Assembly (NCBI GenBank): GCA_023512255.1
Contig: JAILZY010000026.1
Span: 1 to 42,632, forward strand
Length of the DNA: 42,632 bases
DNA from: a bacterium
Lineage (GTDB): Bacteria; SZUA-182; DTGQ01
Direction of reading: 5' to 3'
Of the stretch, positions 34,691 to 42,632 are shown in pieces. A model generated the notes under the pieces. It was not told the DNA's origin. It saw only the letters and a list, made by a program, of their open reading frames with translations, and ran no database searches. The translations under genes and the position numbers were made by a program. Each line of letters opens with the position of its first letter. Position 1 is the stretch's first letter.

Positions 34691-36124
34691 TTATTCTAAC
34701 CCTGAAGTTTTTCCTAATCCTTGCAATCTGTGCTTTTTAATTTTATAGTTGATCACCCGGCTACTGATCCCAAGCAGCTTGGCTGCATCTTTCTGAACCC
34801 CGTTGCTCATCCGCAGGGCCTGTATGATCAGCTCTCGCTCAACAGCCTTCAAGCTCATCCCCTCTGGAGGCAAGATGATATGGAAGCCATTATGACGATC
34901 ATGACTTTGGCTGCTGCTCCCATAGCTACATCCAGCAGGCTCTTCAACCGCTACTTTTGGAGTATTCGGTATGAGCAAATCTTCCGGCAAAATATATTCG
35001 CCGTTGCTAACCAGCACAGCCCGCTCAATAACATTTTCCAGCTCCCGCACATTGCCCGGCCAATTATATTCTTCTAGAATGGCATAGCAGGCCGGATGAA
35101 AGCCGATCAGCTCTTTTCCCCCCTTTTTTTTATACTTATTGAAAAAATGAACAGCCAGAGGAGCGATATCCTCTTTTCTCTCCCGTAGAGGAGGAACCGT
35201 AATCGGAAGAACACTGAGCCGATAGTAGAGGTCCTGCCGGAACCTCCCCTCTTTGACCTCGGTCTGCAAATCACGATTTGTAGCTGCAATCACTCTAACA
35301 TTTACCCTGATGGTTTTGCTTCCCCCTACTCTTTCAAATTCCTGCTTCTGCAAAACCCGCAGCACCTTGGCCTGAACCGAAAGACTCATTTCCCCAACCT
35401 CATCAAGGAACAGGGTGCCGCAATTTGCCTGTTCAAATCGGCCAATTCTCAGGGTATGGGCACCGGTGAAAGCTCCCTTTTCATGGCCAAAGAGCTCACT
35501 TTCCAGCAGGTTCTCATTTAGCGTGGCACAGTTTACAGCCACAAAATTCTCCTGGCATCGCAGGCTGTTGTAATGCAAAGCCGCGGCAATCAGTTCCTTC
35601 CCGGTGCCTGTCTCGCCCTGAATAAGCACGGTGGAATCACTCTTAGCCACTTTTTTGATAAAGGAGAAAACTTCCTGAATCTTCTGGCTGACTCCAACGA
35701 TATTATCAAATTTAAAAACATACCCTTGAGTGTGAGTCAGGTAGCGGATTCTGTGATTCAACTTGATATTTTTAATCGTGTTATTGATGGTGTTGAGAAG
35801 AGAGTCGATCGTAAAACCTTTTTCCAAGACACTCCAAGTGTAGGGTTTAATGAGGTCCTTGAAGTCCTCCAGTTTGTACTTAACGAGAAGCAGGTTTACC
35901 GGCATGGCCTCATCAATCATCATGGCCAGCTCCAGGACCCGAAAGCAGCCCCGGTCAGAAAGATCGTCCCTGATGACGATCAGGTGAAATTGCTCAGCCT
36001 GGAGCATCTTGATCGCGGTTTGCCAATCGCTGGCCACAACCAGCTTTTTGTCATCTCCACCGATTCGCTGGGCTAGCTCATCAGCAAACCTATCATTCTG
36101 GTCAACCAGTAAAATCTTCCACAT
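34691..36124 (-). CDS. Sigma-54-dependent NtrC-type response regulator
   Basis: This 477-residue activator has a receiver domain (about 1-120), a sigma-54 AAA+ domain (about 140-375) and a Fis-type helix-turn-helix (about 435-475, 'LKAVERELIIQALRMSNG'). AAA+ motifs are complete: Walker A 'GETGTGKE' (170-177), the sigma-54 contact 'GAFTGA' (218-223) and Walker B 'LFLDEVGE' (238-245), so it should remodel sigma-54 RNA polymerase. The receiver is atypical: the second acidic position is Gln ('VDQND'), the Thr/Ser switch is Lys ('LLVKYK'), while the acceptor Asp53 and a Lys in 'LEKGF' remain. Phosphorylation control may be weak or different. Targets are unknown. It leads the operon with the HDOD gene. 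Confidence 0.94.
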   Translation of the reverse strand: MWKILLVDQNDRFADELAQRIGGDDKKLVVASDWQTAIKMLQAEQFHLIVIRDDLSDRGCFRVLELAMMIDEAMPVNLLLVKYKLEDFKDLIKPYTWSVLEKGFTIDSLLNTINNTIKNIKLNHRIRYLTHTQGYVFKFDNIVGVSQKIQEVFSFIKKVAKSDSTVLIQGETGTGKELIAAALHYNSLRCQENFVAVNCATLNENLLESELFGHEKGAFTGAHTLRIGRFEQANCGTLFLDEVGEMSLSVQAKVLRVLQKQEFERVGGSKTIRVNVRVIAATNRDLQTEVKEGRFRQDLYYRLSVLPITVPPLRERKEDIAPLAVHFFNKYKKKGGKELIGFHPACYAILEEYNWPGNVRELENVIERAVLVSNGEYILPEDLLIPNTPKVAVEEPAGCSYGSSSQSHDRHNGFHIILPPEGMSLKAVERELIIQALRMSNGVQKDAAKLLGISSRVINYKIKKHRLQGLGKTSGLE

Positions 36125-36382
36125 GAATACGCCTCATCGGGATAGTCTAAAGCGGATGAAAAATTCTTTGGAAGGAATCAATAAACCAGGATTAATAAAC
36201 AGATAATATATTTTTTTAAATAATCAGTTTTATTCCCTCTGTCTACAAATATCGGAACAAGCCTCCTTTTTCATCAGAAGAATTCCACAAAAGGGAAGGA
36301 TTAGTTTTGTGGTAAATAGTGGATGGTAGATACAAGCGGTAGGATAAAATATTATGCAGGAAAGAATGTAAGGTGAGGTAGA

Positions 36383-36404
36383 GGCGCGCACCCAGTTGCG
36401 CGCC
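36383..36404. repeat. GC-rich inverted repeat between convergent-to-upstream genes
   Basis: GGCGCGCA (36383-36390), a 6-base loop and TGCGCGCC (36397-36404), flanked by GTAG/CTAC-like ends, form a strong stem. The rest of 36125-36520 shows no gene. It lies about 120 bases downstream of the propeller gene (-), so it may be its terminator or a REP-like element. Confidence 0.6.
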
Positions 36405-36520
36405 CCCTACACTATATTCTCTCATACTAAAAAGCTGGGCTTAAAGGTTTGGATTTCCTCCTACCCTTCCTCCATAACCAAGAAAGGCTAAAACCAGCTA
36501 GAAAATGGCACCGTCAAAAA

Positions 36521-39124
36521 CTAAGGCTGAATAAGCCAGCTCGTCGCCGGAATGCTCCATCCCAAATTAGCTTGGTTAAAGGAATAGATGGCGGCTGAAA
36601 ATGGATTGAGGGAGCTACTCAGATTAAACAGGGTATTTGAGCTAAGTTGAGGAAATAGCGTAGTAAAGCTCCCTTGCCACAAAGAACTCCCTTGCCACAA
36701 AGAAGAAGTTAACCAGCTGTTCTGAAATTGAGAGCCGAACAAGCTAGCGGGCGCAGACCAGGTAGGAAACAAGCTAGGCTGGCCACCGAACCACCCGCTG
36801 GTATACGACCATCCAGAAGATAAGGCAGGAAATCCAGTCCCTGTCCCGCTCCATCCCCCGGCGCTATAGCTTGTTGGGATCCATCCCCCACTGCCGCCAG
36901 TGCTGGGAAGCGTCAGACCACCAGTGGCTGGAGGTAGCAGGCTTCCACTAGTAGGAGGTATTAGACCACCGCTAGCCGGTGGTGTTACCACCTTCTTTTC
37001 GACCGTAAAACTTACCGAGACAGTATCCTCATCTTCTCCCCCAAGGCCATCCTGATCCCCATCAAGCTTGTTGCCGACCAAATCCTGCATCTTGGAGCCA
37101 ACCACCAGGGTATAGGTTTCGCCTTCTCTCAATAAACCTGAAGGAGGAAGAGTGAAAGTTAGAATATTCCCGTCAAGATTGAGCTGTCCTGAGACTAGGT
37201 TGTGGCGAGAATCATACAGGCTGAAAAAGGCCACAGAATTCGGATCCAAAGCCTCGGAAAAGGTAATAATGATTGGGCTGTTTTTGGCTACCTTCTGAGC
37301 TGCGTTTGCGGGTGAAGTGGATACAACCCGGGGCGGATTTTCATCTCTTCTGGCGAGCCGGGCAGTGCCAGCAACCCAGATTTCATAGCGCCTTGGGTCA
37401 GGATTAATAGCTATCTTAGTTACAGGCTCGGCTGAGAGAGGATAGCCCAGCATCATCTTATTCTCATCAGCAGAATAATCTACCCATCCTAATTGACCAT
37501 CAAACCTAATCAGCCCCTTGTTAGTTCCAATCCAGATTCCCCCTGATCGCCTATCTAAAGCCACAGTGTTGACAAAGGTGTTTGGTATAAAATACGCCCA
37601 GCGGGGAGCTTCCCCTTCAGCACCTGGATCGAGCTTCAAAAGGCCAGCGCTGGTGGCTACCCATACCGTGCCCTCAGAATCAACAGCCAGATCATTAACT
37701 GTAAAGTCAACCGGCTCTCTAGCATGGATCGAATAAGCATACTGCTTCCATTCCCCATCAGCACCTAGCCGCATTACCCCATAAGGCGCAGTGCCTGCCC
37801 AGATACTGCCATCGGGGCCGATGGCTACTGCTCTGACTTGAATATCCTCAAATTCGCTATCTTCAAGCCCTCGGGGCAGGCTGTGATTTTCAACCAACTC
37901 GATCAGGCCACTGTTGGTCGTAGCGATCCAAAGATGATCCTGAGCGTCAACAGCTATCTCATTGATTTCCTCATCAGCGGGAACACCAATTTGCCCAGCG
38001 CTAAGAGATGACCACCCTTGCCCATCAAATTTCGCCAACTTCGGAACTGTGTACGGATCATCTACTGAACCTGCATCATTAAGAGCAACCCATACCTGAC
38101 CGCGACTGTCAACTGCTATGGCCGTGGCGCTGTCACTGCCTAAACCATCTGCCGAAGTATACTGCCGCCAGCCGCTACCATCAAACATCTTAACGCCCCC
38201 ACTTCGGCCATCTGAGCCTTTTCGCAAGGCTAACCAAAGATGATCCTGCTGGTCGATCACCATAGCAGCCAAATCAGGCAGATCCTCAGCCTCAATAGAC
38301 CAGTGTCGGTCCGGCAATCTCATGGTAGTGAATGAGTAAGACTGCTCAAGGCTATTGTGCACGTAATCTTCTACATAAATAGAAACAGTAACTCTTTCGC
38401 CATACCCGAAAGGAACAGCCGGAGAGTAGACAACCTCTAACTCCTTCGCCGATATCGGATTAAGCGCAGGAGTTATTTGCTGCCCATTGATTTTCAATAC
38501 CAAAGAGCTAGGATTAACCCCGGCATTATTATCCTTGATATTAAACTTAAACTCAGATAGACAAGAAATTTCTCCCCCTTCTGAGGAAGGTGAAAAATCA
38601 GTAATCTCAGGAGCCAGCGTATCGGCCACAGTAACAAAATACCACAGGATATCTCCTTCTCCCTCAGACAGCATCTCCTGGATACCCTGTAATTTGAGAC
38701 CATCAGTATCAGTGGCTTGCCTGCTCACCACTACCTGATAGACCGAGCCCTCGGCTAGAAAAGCTGAGGGCGTAAAGGTAAAGACTCTGCCCTCAACCTT
38801 ACACGATCCTTCAACCAAAATTCGGGTGCCAGCTCCACTGATCCGATACAAGGCAAAGGCAGAGCAGGTCGCAGCCTGATTCATATCTTTACTGAAGGTG
38901 ATGCGAATAATTTGAGATATTGGCACCTCCTCCTGTGGAGGATAAATAGCAGGCTCTGCTCCTACAATCACCGGGCCAATCGATGAGGCCGACGACAAAG
39001 AAGTAACCGAAAGCCCACCGCTTGCAGCCTGAGAGGCTGATAGCCTTCCTACCCCAAGCAAACTGAAGGCTAAAAACAAAAAAATAGCAAGACATATAAA
39101 TTTTAATTCTTTTTTATACTTCAT
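36521..39124 (-). CDS. Exported protein with SbsA Ig-like domains, beta-propeller and G/S/W-rich tail
   Basis: From ATG 39124 (867 residues) it has a signal peptide (about 7-33). An SbsA-type Ig-like domain (Big_5, about 45-165, 'IIRITFSKDMNQAATCSAF') is followed by a second beta domain (about 170-270). A two-component-regulator-type propeller (about 275-600) repeats 'AIAVDSRGQVWVAL' and 'DLAVDSEGTVWVATSAGLLK'. A second SbsA domain (about 605-715, 'PPRVVSTSPANAAQKVA') precedes a Gly/Ser/Trp/Pro-rich tail (about 715-867). Such propellers are usually sensor ectodomains; here there is no transmembrane helix or kinase, so it probably works as a free surface protein. The longer start (39142) places the AGGAG site inside the gene, so 39124 is preferred. 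Confidence 0.87.
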   Translation of the reverse strand: MKYKKELKFICLAIFLFLAFSLLGVGRLSASQAASGGLSVTSLSSASSIGPVIVGAEPAIYPPQEEVPISQIIRITFSKDMNQAATCSAFALYRISGAGTRILVEGSCKVEGRVFTFTPSAFLAEGSVYQVVVSRQATDTDGLKLQGIQEMLSEGEGDILWYFVTVADTLAPEITDFSPSSEGGEISCLSEFKFNIKDNNAGVNPSSLVLKINGQQITPALNPISAKELEVVYSPAVPFGYGERVTVSIYVEDYVHNSLEQSYSFTTMRLPDRHWSIEAEDLPDLAAMVIDQQDHLWLALRKGSDGRSGGVKMFDGSGWRQYTSADGLGSDSATAIAVDSRGQVWVALNDAGSVDDPYTVPKLAKFDGQGWSSLSAGQIGVPADEEINEIAVDAQDHLWIATTNSGLIELVENHSLPRGLEDSEFEDIQVRAVAIGPDGSIWAGTAPYGVMRLGADGEWKQYAYSIHAREPVDFTVNDLAVDSEGTVWVATSAGLLKLDPGAEGEAPRWAYFIPNTFVNTVALDRRSGGIWIGTNKGLIRFDGQLGWVDYSADENKMMLGYPLSAEPVTKIAINPDPRRYEIWVAGTARLARRDENPPRVVSTSPANAAQKVAKNSPIIITFSEALDPNSVAFFSLYDSRHNLVSGQLNLDGNILTFTLPPSGLLREGETYTLVVGSKMQDLVGNKLDGDQDGLGGEDEDTVSVSFTVEKKVVTPPASGGLIPPTSGSLLPPATGGLTLPSTGGSGGWIPTSYSAGGWSGTGTGFPALSSGWSYTSGWFGGQPSLFPTWSAPASLFGSQFQNSWLTSSLWQGSSLWQGSFTTLFPQLSSNTLFNLSSSLNPFSAAIYSFNQANLGWSIPATSWLIQP

Positions 39125-39289
39125 TATCTCTCCTTTCATCATCCTAACTCCTTAGTATGGCAATTACCCATGAGACAACACCTTAATAAGGATAGATTAG
39201 CATACTATCTTTCCGATTTATTCCATCCCTCCCTTCTATGGTTTATCAGCTATCAAGATAAGAAATTACCAAAATAACATAAAAAATTA

Positions 39290-39344
39290 TCAATAAATTA
39301 TTAATATAATAAATAGTCAATAAATTATTAAATATAATAAATAG
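39290..39344. repeat. Tandem duplication of 27-28 bp, AT-rich
   Basis: Units at 39290-39316 and 39317-39344 differ by one inserted A. They lie in the 590-base AT-rich gap 39125-39715, which has no supported gene. Confidence 0.8.
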
Positions 39345-39426
39345 GCTCAAAATAATACGAGCCAAATAAAAACCACTTCACTTATTGAGATGAGGAGACT
39401 TTAACTTAAGACCTGCTTGACCAGGT

Positions 39427-39468
39427 AATTGAAGCAATTGTACTACCGGCAATTGAGGCGATTGTACT
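39427..39468. repeat. Two direct repeats of 18 bp, period 24
   Basis: AATTGAAGCAATTGTACT (39427-39444) and AATTGAGGCGATTGTACT (39451-39468) match at 16 of 18 positions. Confidence 0.75.
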
Positions 39469-39616
39469 TTAAAGAACTTGATAAAATTCAGCCCTAGTTA
39501 TTATTATTTTATTACTTTTTCAATATTATTGCAATCCTTAATGGGAAAAAATAAGATTATCGAGCAAATACTCGATCGGCAAGGTGTGAAAAAATAAGAT
39601 ATCCCCCTCTTTAACT

Positions 39617-39666
39617 CCTGAAAAACATTGCTTCTTCTCCCCGGCGAATCAGGGAGAAGAAGCAAT
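39617..39666 (-). terminator. Rho-independent terminator of the 42-residue-repeat gene
   Basis: Read on the minus strand, a perfect 15-bp stem (39666-39652 with 39641-39627, core GCTTCTTCTCCC) with a 10-base loop is followed by GTTTTT. It lies about 50 bases after the stop codon. Confidence 0.88.
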
Positions 39667-39715
39667 GAAGATGAAGAAAATTGGTAGTTATTATACCGCA
39701 AGGTAATAGAAGAAG

Positions 39716-40492
39716 TTATAACGCAATAGCTGTAGCCACGGTTGTTGCTGGAATAGTGGCTAGCGGTGCGGTTGCTGCCGGAGCTGGGACAGATGGGGTT
39801 ACTACTGGCGTGGTTGTTGGAGACAAAAGAGAGCCCAGCAGACTACTGTAGAGGCCGGGATATCCCATACCCATCATGCCGCCCATCAGGCCACCCATGC
39901 CAAATCCGAAGGGTAAACCTGATAAGCCGCTGGTCGTGCTCCCAAAGAGCCCACTATTGCCAAGCAGCCCTGAGTAGAGATACGGGCTTAAATGGCCAAA
40001 GCCTCCCATGCCGCCCATAAAGGGGAAGGGATAGCCAAAGCTGCTTGTGGTCGTCGTGCCACTTGTTCCCGTAGTGCCAAGATTGCCCAAAAGACTTCCA
40101 TACAGATATGGGCTTAAATGGCCAAAGCCTCCCATGCCGCCCATAAAGGGGAAGGGATAGCCAAAGCTGCTTGTAGTCGTCGTGCCACTTGTTCCCGTAG
40201 TGCCAAGATTACCCAAAAGACTTCCATACAGATATGGGCTTAAGTGGCCAAAGCCTCCCATGCCGCCCATAAAGGGGAAGGGATAGCCAAAGCTGCTTGT
40301 GGTGCCAGATGTCCCTAAATTGCCCAAAAGACCTGAGAGTAAAAATGGGTTCAGATGCCCAAAGCCTCCTAAAAAGAGAAAAGGATTATATCCAAGGCCA
40401 GTAGAGGTCTGAGCCGCAGCCATCCCACCACCAAGATGTGAACTTAAGAGAAAAAATACAAACAAACAAACTACCATAATTATTCTTTTCAT
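39716..40492 (-). CDS. Exported protein with three near-identical 42-residue repeats
   Basis: From ATG 40492 (258 residues), preceded by AAGGAG 8 bases upstream, the protein has a signal peptide (about 3-27, ending 'MAAAQT'). The mature chain is rich in Gly, Phe, Pro, Leu, Tyr and Ser with three 42-residue repeats (about 50-190), each holding 'GYPFPFMGGMGGFGHLSPYL' then a Thr-rich linker. A Met/Gly block ('GGLMGGMMGMG') and a Thr/Pro/Ala tail ending hydrophobic follow. No known domain was recognised. It parallels the GLYG proteins in composition and tail but uses a different motif. It is probably a structural surface or matrix protein. A longer start at 40516 is unlikely because the ribosome site lies within it. 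Confidence 0.85.
   Translation of the reverse strand: MKRIIMVVCLFVFFLLSSHLGGGMAAAQTSTGLGYNPFLFLGGFGHLNPFLLSGLLGNLGTSGTTSSFGYPFPFMGGMGGFGHLSPYLYGSLLGNLGTTGTSGTTTTSSFGYPFPFMGGMGGFGHLSPYLYGSLLGNLGTTGTSGTTTTSSFGYPFPFMGGMGGFGHLSPYLYSGLLGNSGLFGSTTSGLSGLPFGFGMGGLMGGMMGMGYPGLYSSLLGSLLSPTTTPVVTPSVPAPAATAPLATIPATTVATAIAL
39984..40361 (-). repeat. Three 126-bp DNA repeats within the exported repeat gene
   Basis: GGGCTTAA(A/G)TGGCC recurs at 39984, 40110 and 40236, an exact 126-base period (42 codons). A fourth, diverged start is near 40347. Copies are nearly identical even at silent positions, which points to recent duplication or ongoing conversion. Confidence 0.9.
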
Positions 40493-40556
40493 AACTACTA
40501 CTCCTTCACGAACCATAAACTAATTAACCATAAAAACACATCATCGCCACAATATA

Positions 40557-40571
40557 CCACGCTCCTCGTGG
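40557..40571 (-). promoter_or_regulatory. Small inverted repeat upstream of the repeat gene
   Basis: CCACG, 5-base loop, CGTGG sits 65-79 bases before the start of the minus-strand gene. It could be an operator or a leader hairpin. Confidence 0.3.
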
Positions 40572-40756
40572 CAATTCTCCCCAAAAACCAAACACTGGAT
40601 AGCTATATTTTTTGAGTATCCATGTTTTTGAGGAGTGCAACATCTATAACAACTTAAAATTAAAAATTCATCTCTAATTCTGCCGGTCTGAAATTAATCT
40701 CTTCCGGTTTATCCTGAGAATTTATCCCTCTTATTCACTACCGACACTTTTTTATC

Positions 40757-40831
40757 GTCATGCCCGCGAAAGTGATAATCCATGTATAATTGCAGCAACC
40801 CTCTGGATTCCCGCCCACGCGAAAATGACAC
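40757..40831. repeat. REP-like inverted-repeat remnant
   Basis: The left arm (CGTCATGCCCGCGAAAG, then AATCCA) and the right arm (GGATTCCCGCCCACGCGAA, then AATGACA) are imperfect complements of each other. They resemble the widespread GTCATTCCCGCG...AATCCA palindromic repeats of many bacteria. It has no coding content. Confidence 0.65.
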
Positions 40832-41357
40832 GAAATGCCTGCACTTTCAGGCGTATACAAAACCGGAAGATAAAATGTGTCCGGTAGCAAGCCCTCTTAA
40901 ATAATATAATATAAATATGCTGTTAATTTCCAGCCTGTTATCGTTTCCTAATTCCTAGATAATAATTCTCCTCCCTTGGTGTGAGACTAAAAAACCAAAT
41001 CTGTTAAAATATCCGATATTATTCGGGTAAAAAAACTATGTACTGCCGGCTCACCCCCTTTAGTGCCAGGAAATAACCCGGCTCCTGGCCAGAAAACAAG
41101 GCTCACAACCCACCCCTAGGTTATCTCGTTACGATGCTGAAAAAATGGTTCTTAAGCGAGTTGCTCTGCCTACTTTCGCTTAAGTAAGCTGCTTTACTCC
41201 TCCTGGGTATTTTGGTTATGATCCTTTAACTTAGATTCAGACGCTATATCTTTCTCCACCGTTACGTTTCATGGCTCTATGTCTCATAGCTCCATTTAAT
41301 CTGGAGAATATTATTCCTCTATTTTCCCTCTAAATGTCAAGCTATAAACCTTTATAA

Positions 41358-41470
41358 GTATCCGACCATAATAAATTATAACTTTTTGGTAGGATAAGCG
41401 CCTCGCTGGTCAAGCACAGGCGAGACGATTGCGCTACTTGAGTAAGTTATAGATCTTTATGCTCGGACAC
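41358..41470. repeat. 113-bp inverted-repeat element
   Basis: About 53 bases at each end are imperfectly complementary. The left begins GTATCCGACCATAA and the right ends TTATGCTCGGACAC; both contain TATAACTT and a TCGC/GCGA core. No clear target-site duplication was seen. It could be a MITE-like element or a long hairpin RNA. A piece of its centre resembles 19872-19890. Confidence 0.65.
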
Positions 41471-41876
41471 TTAGTCGGGTATAGTCGGGCACTGATTGAT
41501 TGAAAATACTCTCAGGAGAGAGTTCATGCTAACATATTTTATTTTTTATCAAAAATGAATTAATTTATTAACCTTTACTTGATGTTAAGTGATTTAATAT
41601 ATTGATTAATCATAGGTTATATAAATTAAATAATCTGTCTGAAAATAATATTCAAAATTAAACAATCTGTTATGGTCAATATATTAATCCATCAGATGAT
41701 AGATATGGATTAATTATTATTAGTTACAATATGTTATTTATGATTGGTTAATATTAAAACATTGTTTTAATAAAAATAAAACAAAAAACCACCCACTCTC
41801 TCTCCTGCCACCCACTATAGACCTGCATACTATAGAGCTATGACATAATCACGATATATTGCCTAACCTCTACTAG

Positions 41877-42009
41877 TGGTTCTTTCGCTAAGTGCGTAAC
41901 ACAAGTTGCACAGCGGATCAATTACGCTATCACATCAATTACGCTATCAATTGTAAGGACAGACCTTGTGCCCGCCCCCAGCTTGCGCACTTTATTAGCG
42001 AAAAAACCA
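41877..42009. mobile_element. MITE-like element, copy 2 (133 bp), inverse to copy 1
   Basis: It begins TGGTTCTTTCGCTAA and ends TTAGCGAAAAAACCA. Its reverse complement aligns with 19741-19853. Flanks ACTAG (41872-41876) and ATTAG (42010-42014) match at 4 of 5 bases, a decayed target-site duplication. It is longer because ATCAATTACGCTATC is duplicated inside. Confidence 0.85.
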
Positions 42010-42177
42010 ATTAGATAAAAAGAATGGAGTAAAGAGAAGAGGGTAAAAACTCTCCCCAAAAGATAGGAAACATCTGAGGTCAAGATAAGCAAACAATTGA
42101 TGAGGTTATTTTCTGAAGAAAACTAGCCTTGAACCTTGAAGAGTTTGGGAACAGCTCCGTCTCGGCTGTCCAACAGC

Positions 42178-42255
42178 CACACAGGCTGGCTTGAACCTTG
42201 AGGCACACAGGCTGGCTTGAACCTTGAGGCACACAGACTGGCTTGAACCTTAAAA
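42178..42255. repeat. Three tandem 26-bp repeats
   Basis: Units at 42178-42203, 42204-42229 and 42230-42255 begin CACACAG(G/A)CTGGC. The first two are identical; the third has one change plus a diverged end. A further pair of direct repeats (CTTGAACCTT, then GAGTTTGGGA) flanks the array at about 42130-42150 and 42243-42263. Confidence 0.9.
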
Positions 42256-42529
42256 GAGTTTGGGACCGCTACTATGGGTAAAAAAATAGGGAGGGCTTGG
42301 CAGCTCTAACCCTGGGATTGTAAGTTAACAGTATTAAAATTATGTAAACTTAACCTCTTAGCCTTCCCTCCCCCTACCCTTACTCTTTCCCCACCCCCAC
42401 CCTTCCCTTTAATTCACTGCCCAAATTTTTGAGTCTACTATAATTCTAATAATTAGTCTTGATCGATATATAATATAAAGTAAAATTTATATTAATTTTT
42501 TTAATTAATTAGAATAGGAGTTGATAATT

Positions 42530-42583
42530 ATGAAAATAAGAAAATATTTACTAATCTATACTTTTGCACTTTTGAGCGACTAA
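42530..42583 (+). pseudogene. Orphan signal-peptide start, 17 codons
   Basis: ATG 42530 with AGGAG about 9 bases upstream reads MKIRKYLLIYTFALLSD then stops at TAA. This looks like the basic head and hydrophobic core of a signal peptide whose mature part is lost or out of frame; no downstream frame stays open in the remaining bases. It could also be a short leader peptide. Confidence 0.35.
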
Positions 42584-42632
42584 TTGCCTGTTTTGAGTAA
42601 AAGCATAGGATGGGTAAGGTGTGTCCAATAAA

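Noticed and set aside
36243-36425. 60-codon minus-strand ORF
   Set aside because: It crosses the GC-rich inverted repeat and has no ribosome site or domain.
39504-39701. 65-codon minus-strand ORF
   Set aside because: It overlaps a perfect 15-bp terminator stem of the neighbouring gene.
42178-42255. CRISPR array
   Set aside because: The 26-bp units are directly adjacent with no spacers, and no cas genes are present.

Overview
The window looks like the chromosome of a Gram-negative, free-living bacterium. A SurA-type periplasmic isomerase implies an outer membrane. A di-haem cytochrome c peroxidase, a PAS-rich hybrid kinase, an HDOD protein and an NtrC-type regulator suggest a lineage near Desulfobacterota, Nitrospirota or a related candidate phylum. 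This is inferred from gene families only; no marker in the window fixes the taxon. There are no rRNA or tRNA genes, no CRISPR array and no transposase gene.

Layout. Bases 1-8180 are mostly housekeeping on the + strand: a small dimeric alpha/beta-barrel-like protein, a SurA-like isomerase, an S4 RNA-binding protein overlapping a DJ-1/PfpI protein with a signal anchor, then a tight rsmB / PASTA protein / rpe / TPR protein operon, then a cold-shock gene with a consensus promoter and a roughly 220-nt leader. Bases 8181-10566 hold one small exported protein (-), an AT-rich gap, an exported Pro/Trp-rich protein and a repeat-bearing gap. Bases 10567-19728 hold a hybrid histidine kinase (-), a GT4 glycosyltransferase, a MauG-type peroxidase, a solo RelA/SpoT-type HD hydrolase, priA (-) and a UDG family 4-like protein with altered catalytic motifs (-). 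Bases 19741-25625 hold a MITE-like element, an exported Ig-like protein, two paralogous ICMT/PEMT-type membrane methyltransferases and a polytopic GT-C-like membrane protein (-).

Bases 25968-40492 are the distinctive part, an 'exported protein island': a subtilisin-family protease, two adjacent proteins built of Gly-Leu-Tyr-Gly repeats that share a C-terminal beta-rich domain, a very large multidomain gluzincin metalloprotease, an NtrC-type regulator with an HDOD protein, an exported propeller/SbsA-Ig protein, and an exported protein with three near-identical 42-residue repeats. I read this, as inference, as a candidate extracellular matrix or fibre system with its own secreted proteases. The regulator pair lies inside the island, but I found no convincing sigma-54 promoter linking them. 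Bases 40493-42632 have no credible full gene and are dense in repeats: a second MITE copy in inverse orientation, a 113-bp inverted-repeat element, a REP-like remnant and a 26-bp tandem array.

Several starts are placed downstream of the longest possible ORF because the Shine-Dalgarno (SD) sequence or a promoter lies inside the longer version. These are the genes starting at 7909, 9575, 13128, 22259, 25968, 29068, 39124 and 40492.
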